From: Sphingomonadales bacterium
Lineage (GTDB): Bacteria > Pseudomonadota > Alphaproteobacteria > Sphingomonadales > Sphingomonadaceae
Direction: 5' to 3'
NCBI GenBank assembly: GCA_014763545.1
Contig: JACXVD010000028.1
Coordinates: 1 to 34,992 of the forward strand
Length of the DNA: 34,992 nucleotides
Of this stretch, positions 14,380 to 23,349 are shown one piece after another. Every line of letters starts with the position of its first letter. The first letter of the stretch is position 1. Position numbers and translations under genes: made by a program. The notes beneath the pieces are model-generated. The model was not told where the DNA came from. It was given only the letters and a program-made list of their open reading frames with translations, and did not search any database.

Positions 14380-14810
14380 TATTGCAGGTGCCGGTAATCC
14401 TCGCGCTCGCTGGCGCCGACCACGCAGGTTTCGCCCAGCATCAGCCAGGCGTGCAAATCGTGGCTGCGCCAGCTCTGCCCCTTGCGGGCGCCGATATGCA
14501 GCCGCGTGGGGATGCCCCGCCGGGCGAGCATCCAGCGACAGGCCAGCGCGCGGGGCAGGCAGATGGCGCGGAAGGGCACCGCACCGGCAATCGCATCGAC
14601 CTGTGCGCCGAGCATGGACGCGCGATGGATTTCGCGAGCGGTCGGCGCAGCCTCGTGCGCGCCCGGCCCCAGTTCGCCCAGCAGGCCGCGCCAGTGCCGC
14701 AAGGGTACGAAGCGGATCAGCAGCACCGCGAGCGCCAGGCTCCCGACGATCTCTGCCTTGCGCGCCAAATGTCTGAACGGGCGCATCGCGCGGGCAGGCT
14801 GGGCATCCAT
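14379..14810 (-). CDS. Lasso-peptide B2-type cysteine protease
   Basis: A 143-residue transglutaminase-like protease of the lasso B2 family, which cuts the leader from the precursor peptide. It has a hydrophobic N-terminal helix (about 21-36, IVGSLALAVLLIRFV), catalytic Cys84 in FRAICLPRALACRWMLARRG, and His120 in SHDLHAWL, the normal order; the acidic partner was not placed with certainty. Length is normal for stand-alone B2. ATG 14810 is used since the frame upstream runs into the divergent gene; the two starts are only 11 bases apart, so the promoters must overlap the opposite genes. Works with the pqqD-like gene at 14083. Confidence 0.88.
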   Translation of the reverse strand: MDAQPARAMRPFRHLARKAEIVGSLALAVLLIRFVPLRHWRGLLGELGPGAHEAAPTAREIHRASMLGAQVDAIAGAVPFRAICLPRALACRWMLARRGIPTRLHIGARKGQSWRSHDLHAWLMLGETCVVGASEREDYRHLQ

Positions 14811-14821
14811 GGTCCGGTGAT

Positions 14822-15951
14822 ATGACCGTGTCCGCGAAAAGGGAAGCATCGGCCCAGGCGCGAGGGCTCGATCCGCAACTCGCCGCGCTGTGCACACTGT
14901 TGCGTCCGGCGCTGGCGCTTGAACCGCAAGCGGGTGCAGCTGCGATGGCGGACGCGGCGCTGGTGCAATTTGCGGTCGCCCGGCACCGGGTGGGGCCGCT
15001 GCTGGCGCATGCATTGGCGCTTGCGGGGGTGGAGCCGGTTGGCAGCGACGCCAGCGGCATGCTGGCGGCGGATTGCGCGCGCAGTGCCAGGGGTGCGGCG
15101 CAGCGGCAGCTTGCCGAAATGCGCGCCCGCGCACTCCTCGATCGCGCCGGGTGGGCCTGGTGGGGATCAAGGGGCCGGCGCTGGCAGCGGCGCTTTATGG
15201 CGATGCGGCGCTGCGTCCTTCGCGCGATATCGACCTGTTGATTGCGCCACGCGATGCGCGCACGGCGCTGGCTGCGCTGCAGGCGGGCGGGCTGCGGCAT
15301 GTCGCCCACGCGCTTGCGCCGCAGGCGGATGCGCCATCCCGACCGGAGGGATCGCTACGGCGGCGAGTGCTGGAAATGCGGGTGTTCAAGGACGTCGAAT
15401 TGCACGACGATCCGCTCGATGCGACGCTCGAGCTGCACGGCAGGTTGTTCGCGGTCGAGCCGCATGGCTTTTCCGAACGGCTGCGCGGCGAAAACGCGGA
15501 GCTGGCCGACGCCTCGCTCACGAGCGACCACTACGTGCTCTATCTTGTCCTCCACGGCGCCGTATCGTTCTGGCCGCGGCTGCGCTGGCTGGCCGATTTT
15601 GCGATGCTCGCCGGCCGGATCGCGCCCGAACGGCGCGCGCGGATCGTCGCGTTGGCGCAGGATTACGGTGCCGGGCCAGCGTTGGCGGCGAGCTGCGGGC
15701 TGTGCGAGCAATGTTTCCCCGGCAGCATCGGGCCCGGCTGGCCGCTCCCCGAAGCGGGCGGGCACGGCGTCGCGCATGATCTCGTGGCGCGGTTCCTGCG
15801 CCAGCTGACCGATCATGCGCCGGGGGCTGTGCATCGCCCGCCCACCCTGTCACCGCTGGAAAACCCCTTGCTCATGGTGTTTGGCAGGCGGGTCAGCCTG
15901 GCGCAGATCGCAGGCCAACGGATTGCGAAATCGCTGATGCTGCGGATATGA
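14822..15951 (+). pseudogene. NTP_transf_5 nucleotidyltransferase, frameshifted
   Basis: The protein family is the nucleotidyltransferase found in lasso-type clusters. The first part (ATG 14822, MTVSAKREAS...EMRARALLDRAG) is in one frame; the rest (VGLVGIKGPALAAALYGDA, then LRPSRDIDLLI, on to SLMLRI) is one base earlier. The core motif KGPAL..LYGD..LRP..DIDLL, with its metal-binding Asp pair, lies after the switch. One missing G in the run at 15149-15151 would restore a 376-residue protein, close to the family length as I recall it. No canonical slippery heptamer is visible. It is either a recent disruption or a base error in the assembly. The stop overlaps the ABC exporter start (ATGA). The family adds nucleotidyl or sugar groups to modified peptides in some clusters; here the substrate is unknown. 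Confidence 0.85.
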
Positions 15952-17717
15952 CCGGCGCCATGGCGCAGGGGCAGACCACGGCTGGGATGGGCGATGGCGT
16001 ACGCCGCACGGGCTGGCGCGCCTTTTTCGGCTCGCTGTTCGCCTATGCCAGCAGGCGGCTGCTGGCGGCGGGCGGGCTGGTGCTGCTCGCCGGGCTGCTG
16101 GAAAATGTCGGCCTGTTCGTGATCCTGCCGCTGGTCGCGCTGGTCATCGTCGGCCAGGGGGCCGGCGGGCAATTCGCGTGGGTCGAGCCGCTGGTGGCCG
16201 GCTGGGCGCCGGGCGGCGCGCCGCTGCAGCTGGCGCTGCTGTCCGCCGCGATCCTGGCGCTGCTGGTGCTGCGCGCGGCGGTGCTGACTCGGCGCGACAT
16301 GCTCGTGTTCGACCTGTCCAAGGGCTATGTCGACCATCTGCGCACAGCGGTGATGGATGCGGTGGTCCATGCATCCTGGCCCGCGATCCGCCAGCTCGAA
16401 CAGGCGCGCTTGATCGACGCGGTGACGGTGAATGTCGCGCGGGTCGGGCAGGTGGTACAATTCTTCGTCCAGGCGGGCACCGCGATCATCCTTTCGGCAC
16501 TGTTCCTCGGCGCGGCGCTGGCGGCGGACTGGCGGCTGGGCACGCTGCTGGCGCTGTTCGTGGCGCTCGCCGCAACGTTCGCCGCGCTGCGGCTGAAGCG
16601 CAGCTATCGCACCGGCAGCGCGGTAACTGCGGCGAGCGGCCATGTCATGCGCGAAACCGGGCGGATCATGGGGGGGCTGAAGCTGGCGCGTGCCTATAAC
16701 GCAGAGCGGGCCTTCACCGCCCGCTTCGCCGCTTCGGTGGCCGATACGCGGCGGCTGGCGCGCGAATTCCAGTACCAGCAGATGCACATGCGGCGGTTGT
16801 TCGAAATCGCCGGTGCGGCCCTCGCGCTCGGGCTGCTCTATTTCGGTTTCGCGGTGCTCGCCGTGCCTGCCGCGCAATTGCTGGTCTTCGCCGGAATCGT
16901 GCTGCGGCTGGTGCCGGTGCTGGTGCCGCTGTTCGGCGCGTTGCAGAACCTTGCCTTCGCGCTGACCGCCTATGAGGCGGTGGAGCAATTGCGGCACGAG
17001 GCGCTGGCCCATGCCCTGCCGCCCGAAGCGGACGGCCCGCAGGCACGCGCCGCGCTGCCAAGCGCAATCGCGCTGGACCATGCGCGGGTGGCGGTGGGCG
17101 AACACTGCCTGCTGGAAACCGGCAAGCTGGTGCTCGGCCCGACCGGGCTGGTGGTGCTGCGCGGCCCGTCGGGGGCAGGCAAGTCGACCCTGGTCGAGCT
17201 GCTCGCCGGGCTCTACCTGCCCGCCGCGGGTGCCCTGCGCCGGGGTGACGCCGTGCTGGCGCATGACGGATTGCGCGCGTGGCAGCGCGACATCGCCCTG
17301 GCCCCGCAGGAGCCGTTCCTGTTCAACGCGACTCTGCGCGAAAACCTGTGCTGGCCCGGCGCCAACCATGGCGACGGGGAATTATGGGCTGCGCTGGAAG
17401 CGGCGCAGGTCGCCGAGCTGGTGCGGCAATTGCCGCATGGACTGGACGAGCCGCTGCACGATCAGGGCGCGCGGCTATCGGGCGGCGAACGCCAGCGGCT
17501 GTGCCTCGCCCGCACGCTGCTCAAGCCCGCACGGATCCTGCTGCTCGACGAAGCCATGTCGGCGCTCGACCCGGCGCGCGAGGCGGCGGTGCTGGCCATG
17601 TTGCGCGCATCGGCAAAGGATCGGCTGGTGGTGCTCGCCAGCCATTCGCCGCTGGCGGAAGATTACGCCGATCGCATTATCCGGGTGGAAGCGGGGCGGG
17701 TGCTGGCCAATTCCTGA
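15948..17717 (+). CDS. ABC exporter, fused membrane and ATPase domains
   Basis: A 589-residue half-transporter that probably dimerises in the inner membrane. The membrane domain spans about residues 20-330 with six expected helices. The ATPase domain has Walker A GPSGAGKST (about 406-414), Q-loop ALAPQEPFLFN, signature LSGGERQRLCLARTLL (from about 510), Walker B RILLLDEAMSALD and H-loop VLASHSP. There is no N-terminal C39 peptidase domain, in line with separate B2 proteolysis. It starts inside the stop of the nucleotidyltransferase, so it is co-translated with it. Export of the RiPP product, with self-protection, is the likely role, inferred from context. Confidence 0.92.
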   Translation: MTGAMAQGQTTAGMGDGVRRTGWRAFFGSLFAYASRRLLAAGGLVLLAGLLENVGLFVILPLVALVIVGQGAGGQFAWVEPLVAGWAPGGAPLQLALLSAAILALLVLRAAVLTRRDMLVFDLSKGYVDHLRTAVMDAVVHASWPAIRQLEQARLIDAVTVNVARVGQVVQFFVQAGTAIILSALFLGAALAADWRLGTLLALFVALAATFAALRLKRSYRTGSAVTAASGHVMRETGRIMGGLKLARAYNAERAFTARFAASVADTRRLAREFQYQQMHMRRLFEIAGAALALGLLYFGFAVLAVPAAQLLVFAGIVLRLVPVLVPLFGALQNLAFALTAYEAVEQLRHEALAHALPPEADGPQARAALPSAIALDHARVAVGEHCLLETGKLVLGPTGLVVLRGPSGAGKSTLVELLAGLYLPAAGALRRGDAVLAHDGLRAWQRDIALAPQEPFLFNATLRENLCWPGANHGDGELWAALEAAQVAELVRQLPHGLDEPLHDQGARLSGGERQRLCLARTLLKPARILLLDEAMSALDPAREAAVLAMLRASAKDRLVVLASHSPLAEDYADRIIRVEAGRVLANS

Positions 17718-17724
17718 CCTCAGG
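17713..17724. terminator. Tiny hairpin over convergent stops
   Basis: CCTGA (17713-17717), CC, TCAGG (17720-17724) places the TGA of the ABC exporter and the TGA of the amidohydrolase in one perfect inverted repeat. The loop is too short for a stable RNA hairpin without opening one pair, so function is doubtful. Confidence 0.25.
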
Positions 17725-18928
17725 CGAAGCCGCGCTCGAGGAAACGCAGCGCGCATCCCGCGAGCAAGGCCGCGCCCTGCGGCAGCACGGTTTCATCCAC
17801 CATCATCCGGTTGTTGTGAATCCCGCAGCAATGCGCCCAATCCGCGCCTTCCTGCGCGACGCCGAGGAAGAACATCGCGCCCGGCACCTGTTCGAGGACG
17901 TAGGAGAAATCCTCTGCCCCCATGATCGGGGCGGGCAGGCCGATCCACTTGTCCGCGCCGACCAGCTCGCCGGTCACCGCCTGGCCCAGGGCGACCGCGC
18001 GCGGATCGCAGATGGTGACGGGGAAGCCCTCCATGATCTCGACCCTGGCCTGCAACCCGTGGGCGGCGGCAATCCCGCTGGCGAGCTGGCGCATCAGTTC
18101 CTGCACCCGCGCGCGGTTGCCCGGCGACAGCGTGCGGATCGTGCCCCTGAGCACGGCCTCGTCGGCGATCACATTATGCGCCGTCCCGGCCTGCAACTGG
18201 CTGACGGTGACGACCACGGCATCGGCGGCGTTGAACCGACGGGTGACCATCGCCTGCAGTGCGCCGACCAGTTCGGCGGCAGCGGGCACCGGGTCGAGCG
18301 TGTCGTGCGGCATGGACGCGTGCCCGCCGCGCCCGACGATCGCGATCTCGAACTGGTCGGCCGCCGCCATCAGCGGCCCGGCGCGCCCGGCGACCGCGCC
18401 ATGCGGGGCATTGGGCATGATATGCAGCGCGAAGGCGGCATCGGGCATCGGGTCGATCAGCCCGTCTTCCAGCATGAAGCGGGCGCCGTGATAGCCCTCC
18501 TCGCCGGGCTGGAACATGAACTGCACCTCGCCCGCCAGCTCGCCGGTATGGGCGCACAGCAGGCGCGCGGCCCCGGCGAGCATCGCGGTGTGCGTATCGT
18601 GGCCGCAGGCATGCATCCGCCCATCGAATTTCGAGGCGAAAGGCAGCCCGGTTTCCTCGGGCATCGGCAGCGCATCGGTATCGCCGCGCAGCAACACGCG
18701 GGCGTGGCCGTCGGCGCCCGGCTTGCCGCCCTTCAGGGTCGCCACCGCACCGCTGGTCGCCCCGCCTTCGCGCCATTCCAGCGGCAGGTCGGCCAGCGCC
18801 CCGCGCACCTTGGCCATGGTCAGCGGGGTCTGCAGCCCCAGTTCGGGTTCGGCATGGATCGCGCGCCGCAGCGTCACGATCCCGTCGGCGATCTCTTTGG
18901 CGGAGTCGAGCAGGGCGGGATTGAGCAT
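17720..18928 (-). CDS. M20-family amidohydrolase
   Basis: A 402-residue cytoplasmic metal-dependent amidohydrolase of the M20D type (hippurate hydrolase/IAA-amino-acid hydrolase group). It contains RRAIHAEPELGLQT at the N-terminus, the metal ligands of HACGHDTHTAML and MFQPGEEGYHGARFM (Glu-Glu), NAPHGAVAGRAGPLMAA, the dimerisation domain GGHASMPHDTLDPV and the final metal site GAEDFSYVLEQVPGAMFFLG. It removes acyl or amide groups from amino acids or peptides. No ribosome site is obvious before ATG 18928. It lies between the two arms of the RiPP locus, but nothing ties it to that pathway. Confidence 0.92.
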   Translation of the reverse strand: MLNPALLDSAKEIADGIVTLRRAIHAEPELGLQTPLTMAKVRGALADLPLEWREGGATSGAVATLKGGKPGADGHARVLLRGDTDALPMPEETGLPFASKFDGRMHACGHDTHTAMLAGAARLLCAHTGELAGEVQFMFQPGEEGYHGARFMLEDGLIDPMPDAAFALHIMPNAPHGAVAGRAGPLMAAADQFEIAIVGRGGHASMPHDTLDPVPAAAELVGALQAMVTRRFNAADAVVVTVSQLQAGTAHNVIADEAVLRGTIRTLSPGNRARVQELMRQLASGIAAAHGLQARVEIMEGFPVTICDPRAVALGQAVTGELVGADKWIGLPAPIMGAEDFSYVLEQVPGAMFFLGVAQEGADWAHCCGIHNNRMMVDETVLPQGAALLAGCALRFLERGFA

Positions 18929-19047
18929 GCCGCGAGGGATAGATCAATTTGCCGGGAACAGGAACGGCCGTCTTGGCGTAACCGAAATGCAACCGGGTAA
19001 GAAAAATGTAGCATGACTTCATATTTCGCGGTTAAGGCCCAGCAATC

Positions 19048-20088
19048 ATGGAAGGCTCGATCTACCATTTCGACCAGTTCACCGGCTTCGAAGCCGCAGC
19101 TGCGGCCGATTGCGAGGCGCAGCCAGCGCCCTGTCGCCGGGTGAGCGGGTCACCCAAGGTCGGGCTGGTGCGCAACCGCCGGAGCCACCGCAACCAGGGG
19201 CAGGATCATGGCCTGCGCGCCGGTCCGCAGCTGCTGATTGCCGAGCCGGACGACCGCGCCGAACTGCCCGGCATCCTGGCCGAGTTTGCGCGCGAACGGA
19301 TCGACCTGCTGGTGATCGACGGCGGTGACGGTACCGTGCGCGATGTGCTGACCTGCGGCTATCCGATGTTCGGCAATTGCTGGCCGCGCATCGCCGTGCT
19401 GCCGCAGGGCAAGACCAATGCGCTCAATGTCGATCTCGGCGCGCCTGCCGGATGGACGATCGAACAGGCGATCGCCGCCTATCGCACCGGCGGCGAGATC
19501 AAGCGCCAGCCGCTGCGGATCGCTTCGCTGGAATCGCGCGGGGTCGAGGTGCTCGGTTTCGTCATCGGCGCAGGCGCCTTCACTATCGGCATTCGTGCCG
19601 GGCAGGATGCGCACAAGATGGGCGCGTTCAACAGCCTCGCCGTGGGCGTGACGGCCGCCTGGGGCGTGCTGCAGGCATTGTTCGGCAGCGACCGCAACAT
19701 CTGGCGTCGCGGCGTCGGCATGCGGCTGTGGCTCGGGAGAGACGGCAGCGAGCTGGCCCACAGCGGCTTCGGCGATCCGCGCCGCCGCGAAATCATGCTG
19801 GCCTCGACGCTCAAGCAGCTGCCGATGGGGCTCAAGGTCTTCCCGGTGGGTGATGGCAAGATCGGGATGGCAGTGATGGACAAGCCGCGCCGCCGCCTGC
19901 TGGCGATGCTGCCTGCGGTGCTGGCGGGCTATCGCCCCAAATGGCTGGCCAAGGCCGGACTGCACCAGCTGCTGACCGACCGGTTCGAAATCGCGCTCGA
20001 CGACCAGTTCATCCTCGACGGGGAAACCTTCCCTGCCGGGCGCTACAGTGTGGAAAAGGGGCCGACGCTCAGCTTCGTCGTCCCGTGA
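19048..20088 (+). CDS. Diacylglycerol-kinase-family lipid kinase
   Basis: A 346-residue ATP-dependent lipid kinase of the DAGK_cat family. KVGLVRNRRSHRNQG opens the catalytic domain; the nucleotide motif is LLVIDGGDGTVRDVL (GGDGT at about 92-96), followed by the substrate-side motif LPQGKTNALNVDLGAP. The C-terminal beta-sandwich carries the Asp of LDDQFILDGETFPAG. It phosphorylates diacylglycerol, ceramide or a related lipid at the inner membrane. Its stop overlaps the GTG start of the next gene. Because sphingomonads make sphingolipids, a ceramide kinase is a reasonable alternative to diacylglycerol kinase; sequence alone does not decide. Confidence 0.88.
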   Translation: MEGSIYHFDQFTGFEAAAAADCEAQPAPCRRVSGSPKVGLVRNRRSHRNQGQDHGLRAGPQLLIAEPDDRAELPGILAEFARERIDLLVIDGGDGTVRDVLTCGYPMFGNCWPRIAVLPQGKTNALNVDLGAPAGWTIEQAIAAYRTGGEIKRQPLRIASLESRGVEVLGFVIGAGAFTIGIRAGQDAHKMGAFNSLAVGVTAAWGVLQALFGSDRNIWRRGVGMRLWLGRDGSELAHSGFGDPRRREIMLASTLKQLPMGLKVFPVGDGKIGMAVMDKPRRRLLAMLPAVLAGYRPKWLAKAGLHQLLTDRFEIALDDQFILDGETFPAGRYSVEKGPTLSFVVP

Positions 20089-20981
20089 CCGATACGCTCG
20101 CCCAGCGGATCGCCCGCCAGTTCGCGGCGTCCGTCCATCCGTCCGTCACCGCCTTTGCCGCGCGCCTCGCCAATGAGGCGGGGGCCGATGCCGTGCTGTT
20201 CTACGGCTCGAACCTGCGTACCGGCGAGCTGGAGGGCGTGCTGGATTTCTACATCCTGCTGCCCGGCCCGCAGCGCGAGCGGATCTGGCCCCGGGTCAGC
20301 TATCACGAATGGACGCACGACGGCGTGACCCTGCGCGCCAAGGTCGCCACCATGGCCTTCCAGACTTTCGAACGCGCCGCAGCGGGCGATTCGCGCGATA
20401 CCACGATCTGGGCGCGCTTCGTGCAGCCCAGCACGCTGGCATGGTCGCGCGATGCGGCGGCAGCGGCGCGGGCGCAGGCGGCGGTCGGCGCGGCGATGCG
20501 CACCGCAGCCCGGCTGGCGGTCGCCCTGGGGCCGGCCAGCGCGCGCGAGGAAGACTTCTGGCGCGCGCTGTTCCGCGCGACGTACAAGGCTGAATTCCGG
20601 GTCGAAAAGCCGGGGCGCGAAGATACGATCCTTGCCGCCAATCCGGCACATTACGACGGATTGATCACCGCTGCATTGGCCGAGGAGGGGATCGCCTTCA
20701 CGCGAGATGATGGCGTGCTGACGCCGCAGATGCAGGCGGCCGAGCGGCGGCGACTGCAAGGCTGGTGGCGCGCCCGCGCGCGGCGGGGCAAGCCGCTCAA
20801 TTTCCTGCGCCTGCTGAAAGCCAGCACGACGTTCGACGGTGCTGCGCGCTATGCCGCGTGGAAGGTCCAGCGCCACACCGGCGTTGCGGTGGAGGTGACG
20901 CCATGGCGCGAAAAACACCCGGTGCTGGCGGCGCCGGGTGTTCTCTGGAAGGTCTGGCGGGCGCGCCGCAAGGCGCGCTGA
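20085..20981 (+). CDS. Unknown protein coupled to lipid kinase
   Basis: A 298-residue soluble protein. The GTG start at 20085 overlaps the kinase stop (GTGA), so the two are made together. The N-terminal part has VLFYGSNLRTGELEGVLDFYILL, which resembles the GS motif plus acidic strand of the nucleotidyltransferase fold, though the second Asp of the usual DxD pair is not clear. The rest is helical and ends with a basic tail (VWRARRKAR). No family was recognised with confidence. A role in building the headgroup on the lipid made by the kinase is a hypothesis from the overlap. Confidence 0.75.
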   Translation: MTDTLAQRIARQFAASVHPSVTAFAARLANEAGADAVLFYGSNLRTGELEGVLDFYILLPGPQRERIWPRVSYHEWTHDGVTLRAKVATMAFQTFERAAAGDSRDTTIWARFVQPSTLAWSRDAAAAARAQAAVGAAMRTAARLAVALGPASAREEDFWRALFRATYKAEFRVEKPGREDTILAANPAHYDGLITAALAEEGIAFTRDDGVLTPQMQAAERRRLQGWWRARARRGKPLNFLRLLKASTTFDGAARYAAWKVQRHTGVAVEVTPWREKHPVLAAPGVLWKVWRARRKAR

Positions 20982-20987
20982 CGCCGC

Positions 20988-21479
20988 TTACATATAACGC
21001 ATGCTGATGGTGATCGACTTGACTTCATTGCCGACGCTGAAGGCGGTCTTCTTGTAGCTCGGCTTGCCGAGGTTGAAGATATTGAGGCTGGGGTTGTTCG
21101 ACATCGCCCCGCCATCTTCCGACAGATCGGTCTTGCCGTTGCCGTTGAGATCGTGGCGCACCGCGATGCCATAGACGCCCGATGCGGGCAGCGGGACGCA
21201 GAAGCTCATCGTCCCCGCCTTGGCCGGGGTTTCGATGCGGGTCAGCCACTTGCCCTTTTCGAGCCATTCTTCCTTGGTGCCGCGATAGCTTTGCACCCGG
21301 ATCGTGCCTTGCGAAGCCTTGATCTGGTTTACCGTGACGAGCACGGCCGGGCCGCCGCCGGCGCGGCACTTGCCCAGGTCGTTGCCGATCTTCTGGCGAT
21401 ATTGCGCGTCAGCCGGTGCGGCAAGCATGATCCCGCCGGCCGCCAGCGCCATCAGCGCGGTGGGGAGGAACTTGGTCAT
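20988..21479 (-). CDS. DUF2141-family secreted protein
   Basis: A 163-residue protein with a signal peptide (about 1-25, ending APADA) and a DUF2141 beta-sandwich: VLVTVNQIKASQGTIRVQSYRG, CVPLPASGVYGIAVRHDLNGNGKTDL and KKTAFSVGNEVKSITISMRY. The DLNGNGKTDLSED loop resembles a calcium-binding loop and is typical of the family, whose function is unknown. ATG 21479 is preferred to 21515 because AGGAG lies nine bases upstream and the signal peptide begins there. It converges on the lipid-kinase pair with 6 bases between. Confidence 0.88.
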   Translation of the reverse strand: MTKFLPTALMALAAGGIMLAAPADAQYRQKIGNDLGKCRAGGGPAVLVTVNQIKASQGTIRVQSYRGTKEEWLEKGKWLTRIETPAKAGTMSFCVPLPASGVYGIAVRHDLNGNGKTDLSEDGGAMSNNPSLNIFNLGKPSYKKTAFSVGNEVKSITISMRYM

Positions 21480-21630
21480 TGAATGCAACTCCTGTACGTT
21501 ACCTGCTGGGGCCATTCCGGCTCGCGCGATGCGCGATCGACCGATAATTCTGTCCGGAACAGCCCTGTTTCAACCTCGGGAAATAGGATTGCGGCACTGA
21601 ATAGGGACTGAATTGCCCGTCCAGTGCTTG

Positions 21631-23313
21631 TCAAGCTTGCAGCCGCCCTGCGGCCAGTTGCAACCGGCGGTCGGCGATGGTGGCGAGCTGGCCGTGATGG
21701 CCGATGATCACCATCGTGCAGCGCCCCCGCAGCCGGGCCACCGCATCGGCCACGGCTGCATCGGACGCCGGATCGAGCGCACTGGTTGCCTCGTCGAGGA
21801 TCAGCAGCGCCGGATCGCGCAGCAGCGCGCGGGCCAGCACGATGCGCTGGCGTTCCCCGCCCGACAGCCGCCGGCCGCCTTCACCCAAATCGCAATCGAG
21901 CCCGCCGGGCAGGTCGAGCACGAAGCTTGCCTGCGCTGCCTGCAAGACCTCGATCAGCCGCCTGTCATCGGCCTCGGGATCGGCCCACAGCAGGTTCTCG
22001 CGCGTGGTGCCGGTGAACAGCAGCGGCTCCTGATGGACATAGGCGACCCGGCTGCGCCAGGCGCGCCGCGCTGCCGGGTCGAGCAGCTTGCCGTCGATCG
22101 CCATCGTCCCGCTGTCGGGTGCCAGCAGCCCACCGATGATGTCGGCCAGCGTGCTTTTGCCGGCCCCGGATGGCCCGGTCAGCGCCAGCACCTCCCCGGC
22201 TTGCAGTTCGAGCGTGATGTCGCTCACACCCGCATCGTCGCGATGGCTGAGCGTGACCCGGTCGAGCACGATCGAGTGGGTCAGCGCGGGCGCGATGGCG
22301 AGGGCGTCGCTCTGCGCCTCGGCCTCGCCTTCGACGCTTTCGATCATCCGCTGCGTGGCGACCAGCGCGGGCGCGGCATGGGCCCATTGCTGCCAGCATT
22401 CCTGCAACGCGCCCAGCTGCGGCACCGCACGAGCGAACAGCGCGACCAGCGGCAGCAGCACGGCCGGGCTGTAGTTCCAGCGTTCCAGCGCCAGCCAGGC
22501 CAGCACCGCGAGCAGCGCCGCCCCGCCCACTTGCATCAGCACCCGCGCGCGGCCGGTGTCGGCGACATATTGCCGCTGGACTGCGCGCAGCCCCGAAAAC
22601 CCCGCCGCCACCTCGCGCCGCGCCCAATCCTCGTTGCCATAACTCTTGACCAGCCGCAGCGCGTCGAGGCTTTCCTCCAGTCGCAGATAAATCCGGCGGT
22701 GGCGTTCGGTGATCAACTCGCCCAGCTCGCGCGCGCGGCGGCGCAGCCCGGCATAGGCGAGGATCACCACCAGCCCCCCTACCATCCCGGCCATGGCGAC
22801 GATCGGCGAGATCAGCAGGGCGGCAAGGCCGGTCGCTGCGAGGCTCAGCGCGGTCTTGACGAAGGTAAAGAAGATCTCCGCCGAAGCTGCGCCCATATCG
22901 AGCGTGGAGACCAGCAGCGCGCGATTCTCGCTTTGCCGCATGCGTGACAGCGCGCGCCATTCTGCCTCGACCAGCGCGTGCATCGCCCGCTGCCGCAACC
23001 CGTCGACGATCCGCACGGTCACATCGAGCGAGGCGAGCGCGCGGGCGTAGTCGGCCAGTGCGCGGATGCTCACCACCAGCACGAAAGCGGCCAGCAGCAC
23101 CGACAGCGGCGGGGCGAAGCCACGGGTGGCGAGCCAGCCTGCCAGCGGAGACGACCCTGTCGTCCCCGCGCCGGGTTCGAGTGCGGCAAGCAATGGCACC
23201 AGCAGCAGGAAGCCCAGCCCTTCGCCCAGCGCGACCAGCACGCTCAGCGCGCTTACCGACGCCAGGCGGCCCCGTCCGGCAAGTTCGACGATCTGCGGCA
23301 GGGCGTGCTTCAT
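21631..23313 (-). CDS. ABC exporter of the RiPP operon
   Basis: A 560-residue half-transporter: membrane domain about 1-310, then an ATPase domain with Walker A LTGPSGAGKSTLADIIGG (about 378-395), Q-loop YVHQEPLLFTGTTRENLLW, signature LSGGERQRIVLARALL, Walker B LLILDEATSALD and H-loop VIIGHHGQL. No peptidase domain. It is the third gene of the operon precursor - asparagine-synthetase homologue - exporter, 36 bases after the second gene. Lasso-type clusters usually place the exporter (D) in this position. It differs from the exporter at 15948, so the locus has two; whether they form a heterodimer or act separately is open. Confidence 0.93.
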   Translation of the reverse strand: MKHALPQIVELAGRGRLASVSALSVLVALGEGLGFLLLVPLLAALEPGAGTTGSSPLAGWLATRGFAPPLSVLLAAFVLVVSIRALADYARALASLDVTVRIVDGLRQRAMHALVEAEWRALSRMRQSENRALLVSTLDMGAASAEIFFTFVKTALSLAATGLAALLISPIVAMAGMVGGLVVILAYAGLRRRARELGELITERHRRIYLRLEESLDALRLVKSYGNEDWARREVAAGFSGLRAVQRQYVADTGRARVLMQVGGAALLAVLAWLALERWNYSPAVLLPLVALFARAVPQLGALQECWQQWAHAAPALVATQRMIESVEGEAEAQSDALAIAPALTHSIVLDRVTLSHRDDAGVSDITLELQAGEVLALTGPSGAGKSTLADIIGGLLAPDSGTMAIDGKLLDPAARRAWRSRVAYVHQEPLLFTGTTRENLLWADPEADDRRLIEVLQAAQASFVLDLPGGLDCDLGEGGRRLSGGERQRIVLARALLRDPALLILDEATSALDPASDAAVADAVARLRGRCTMVIIGHHGQLATIADRRLQLAAGRLQA

Positions 23314-23349
23314 GGCGCGCCCACGCTTGCACCGCGCGGGGGGCGCCTG

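Noticed and set aside
15140-15160. Programmed -1 frameshift in the nucleotidyltransferase
   Set aside because: No canonical X-XXY-YYZ heptamer in the right phase and no strong downstream structure was identified; a one-base deletion or base error explains it more simply.
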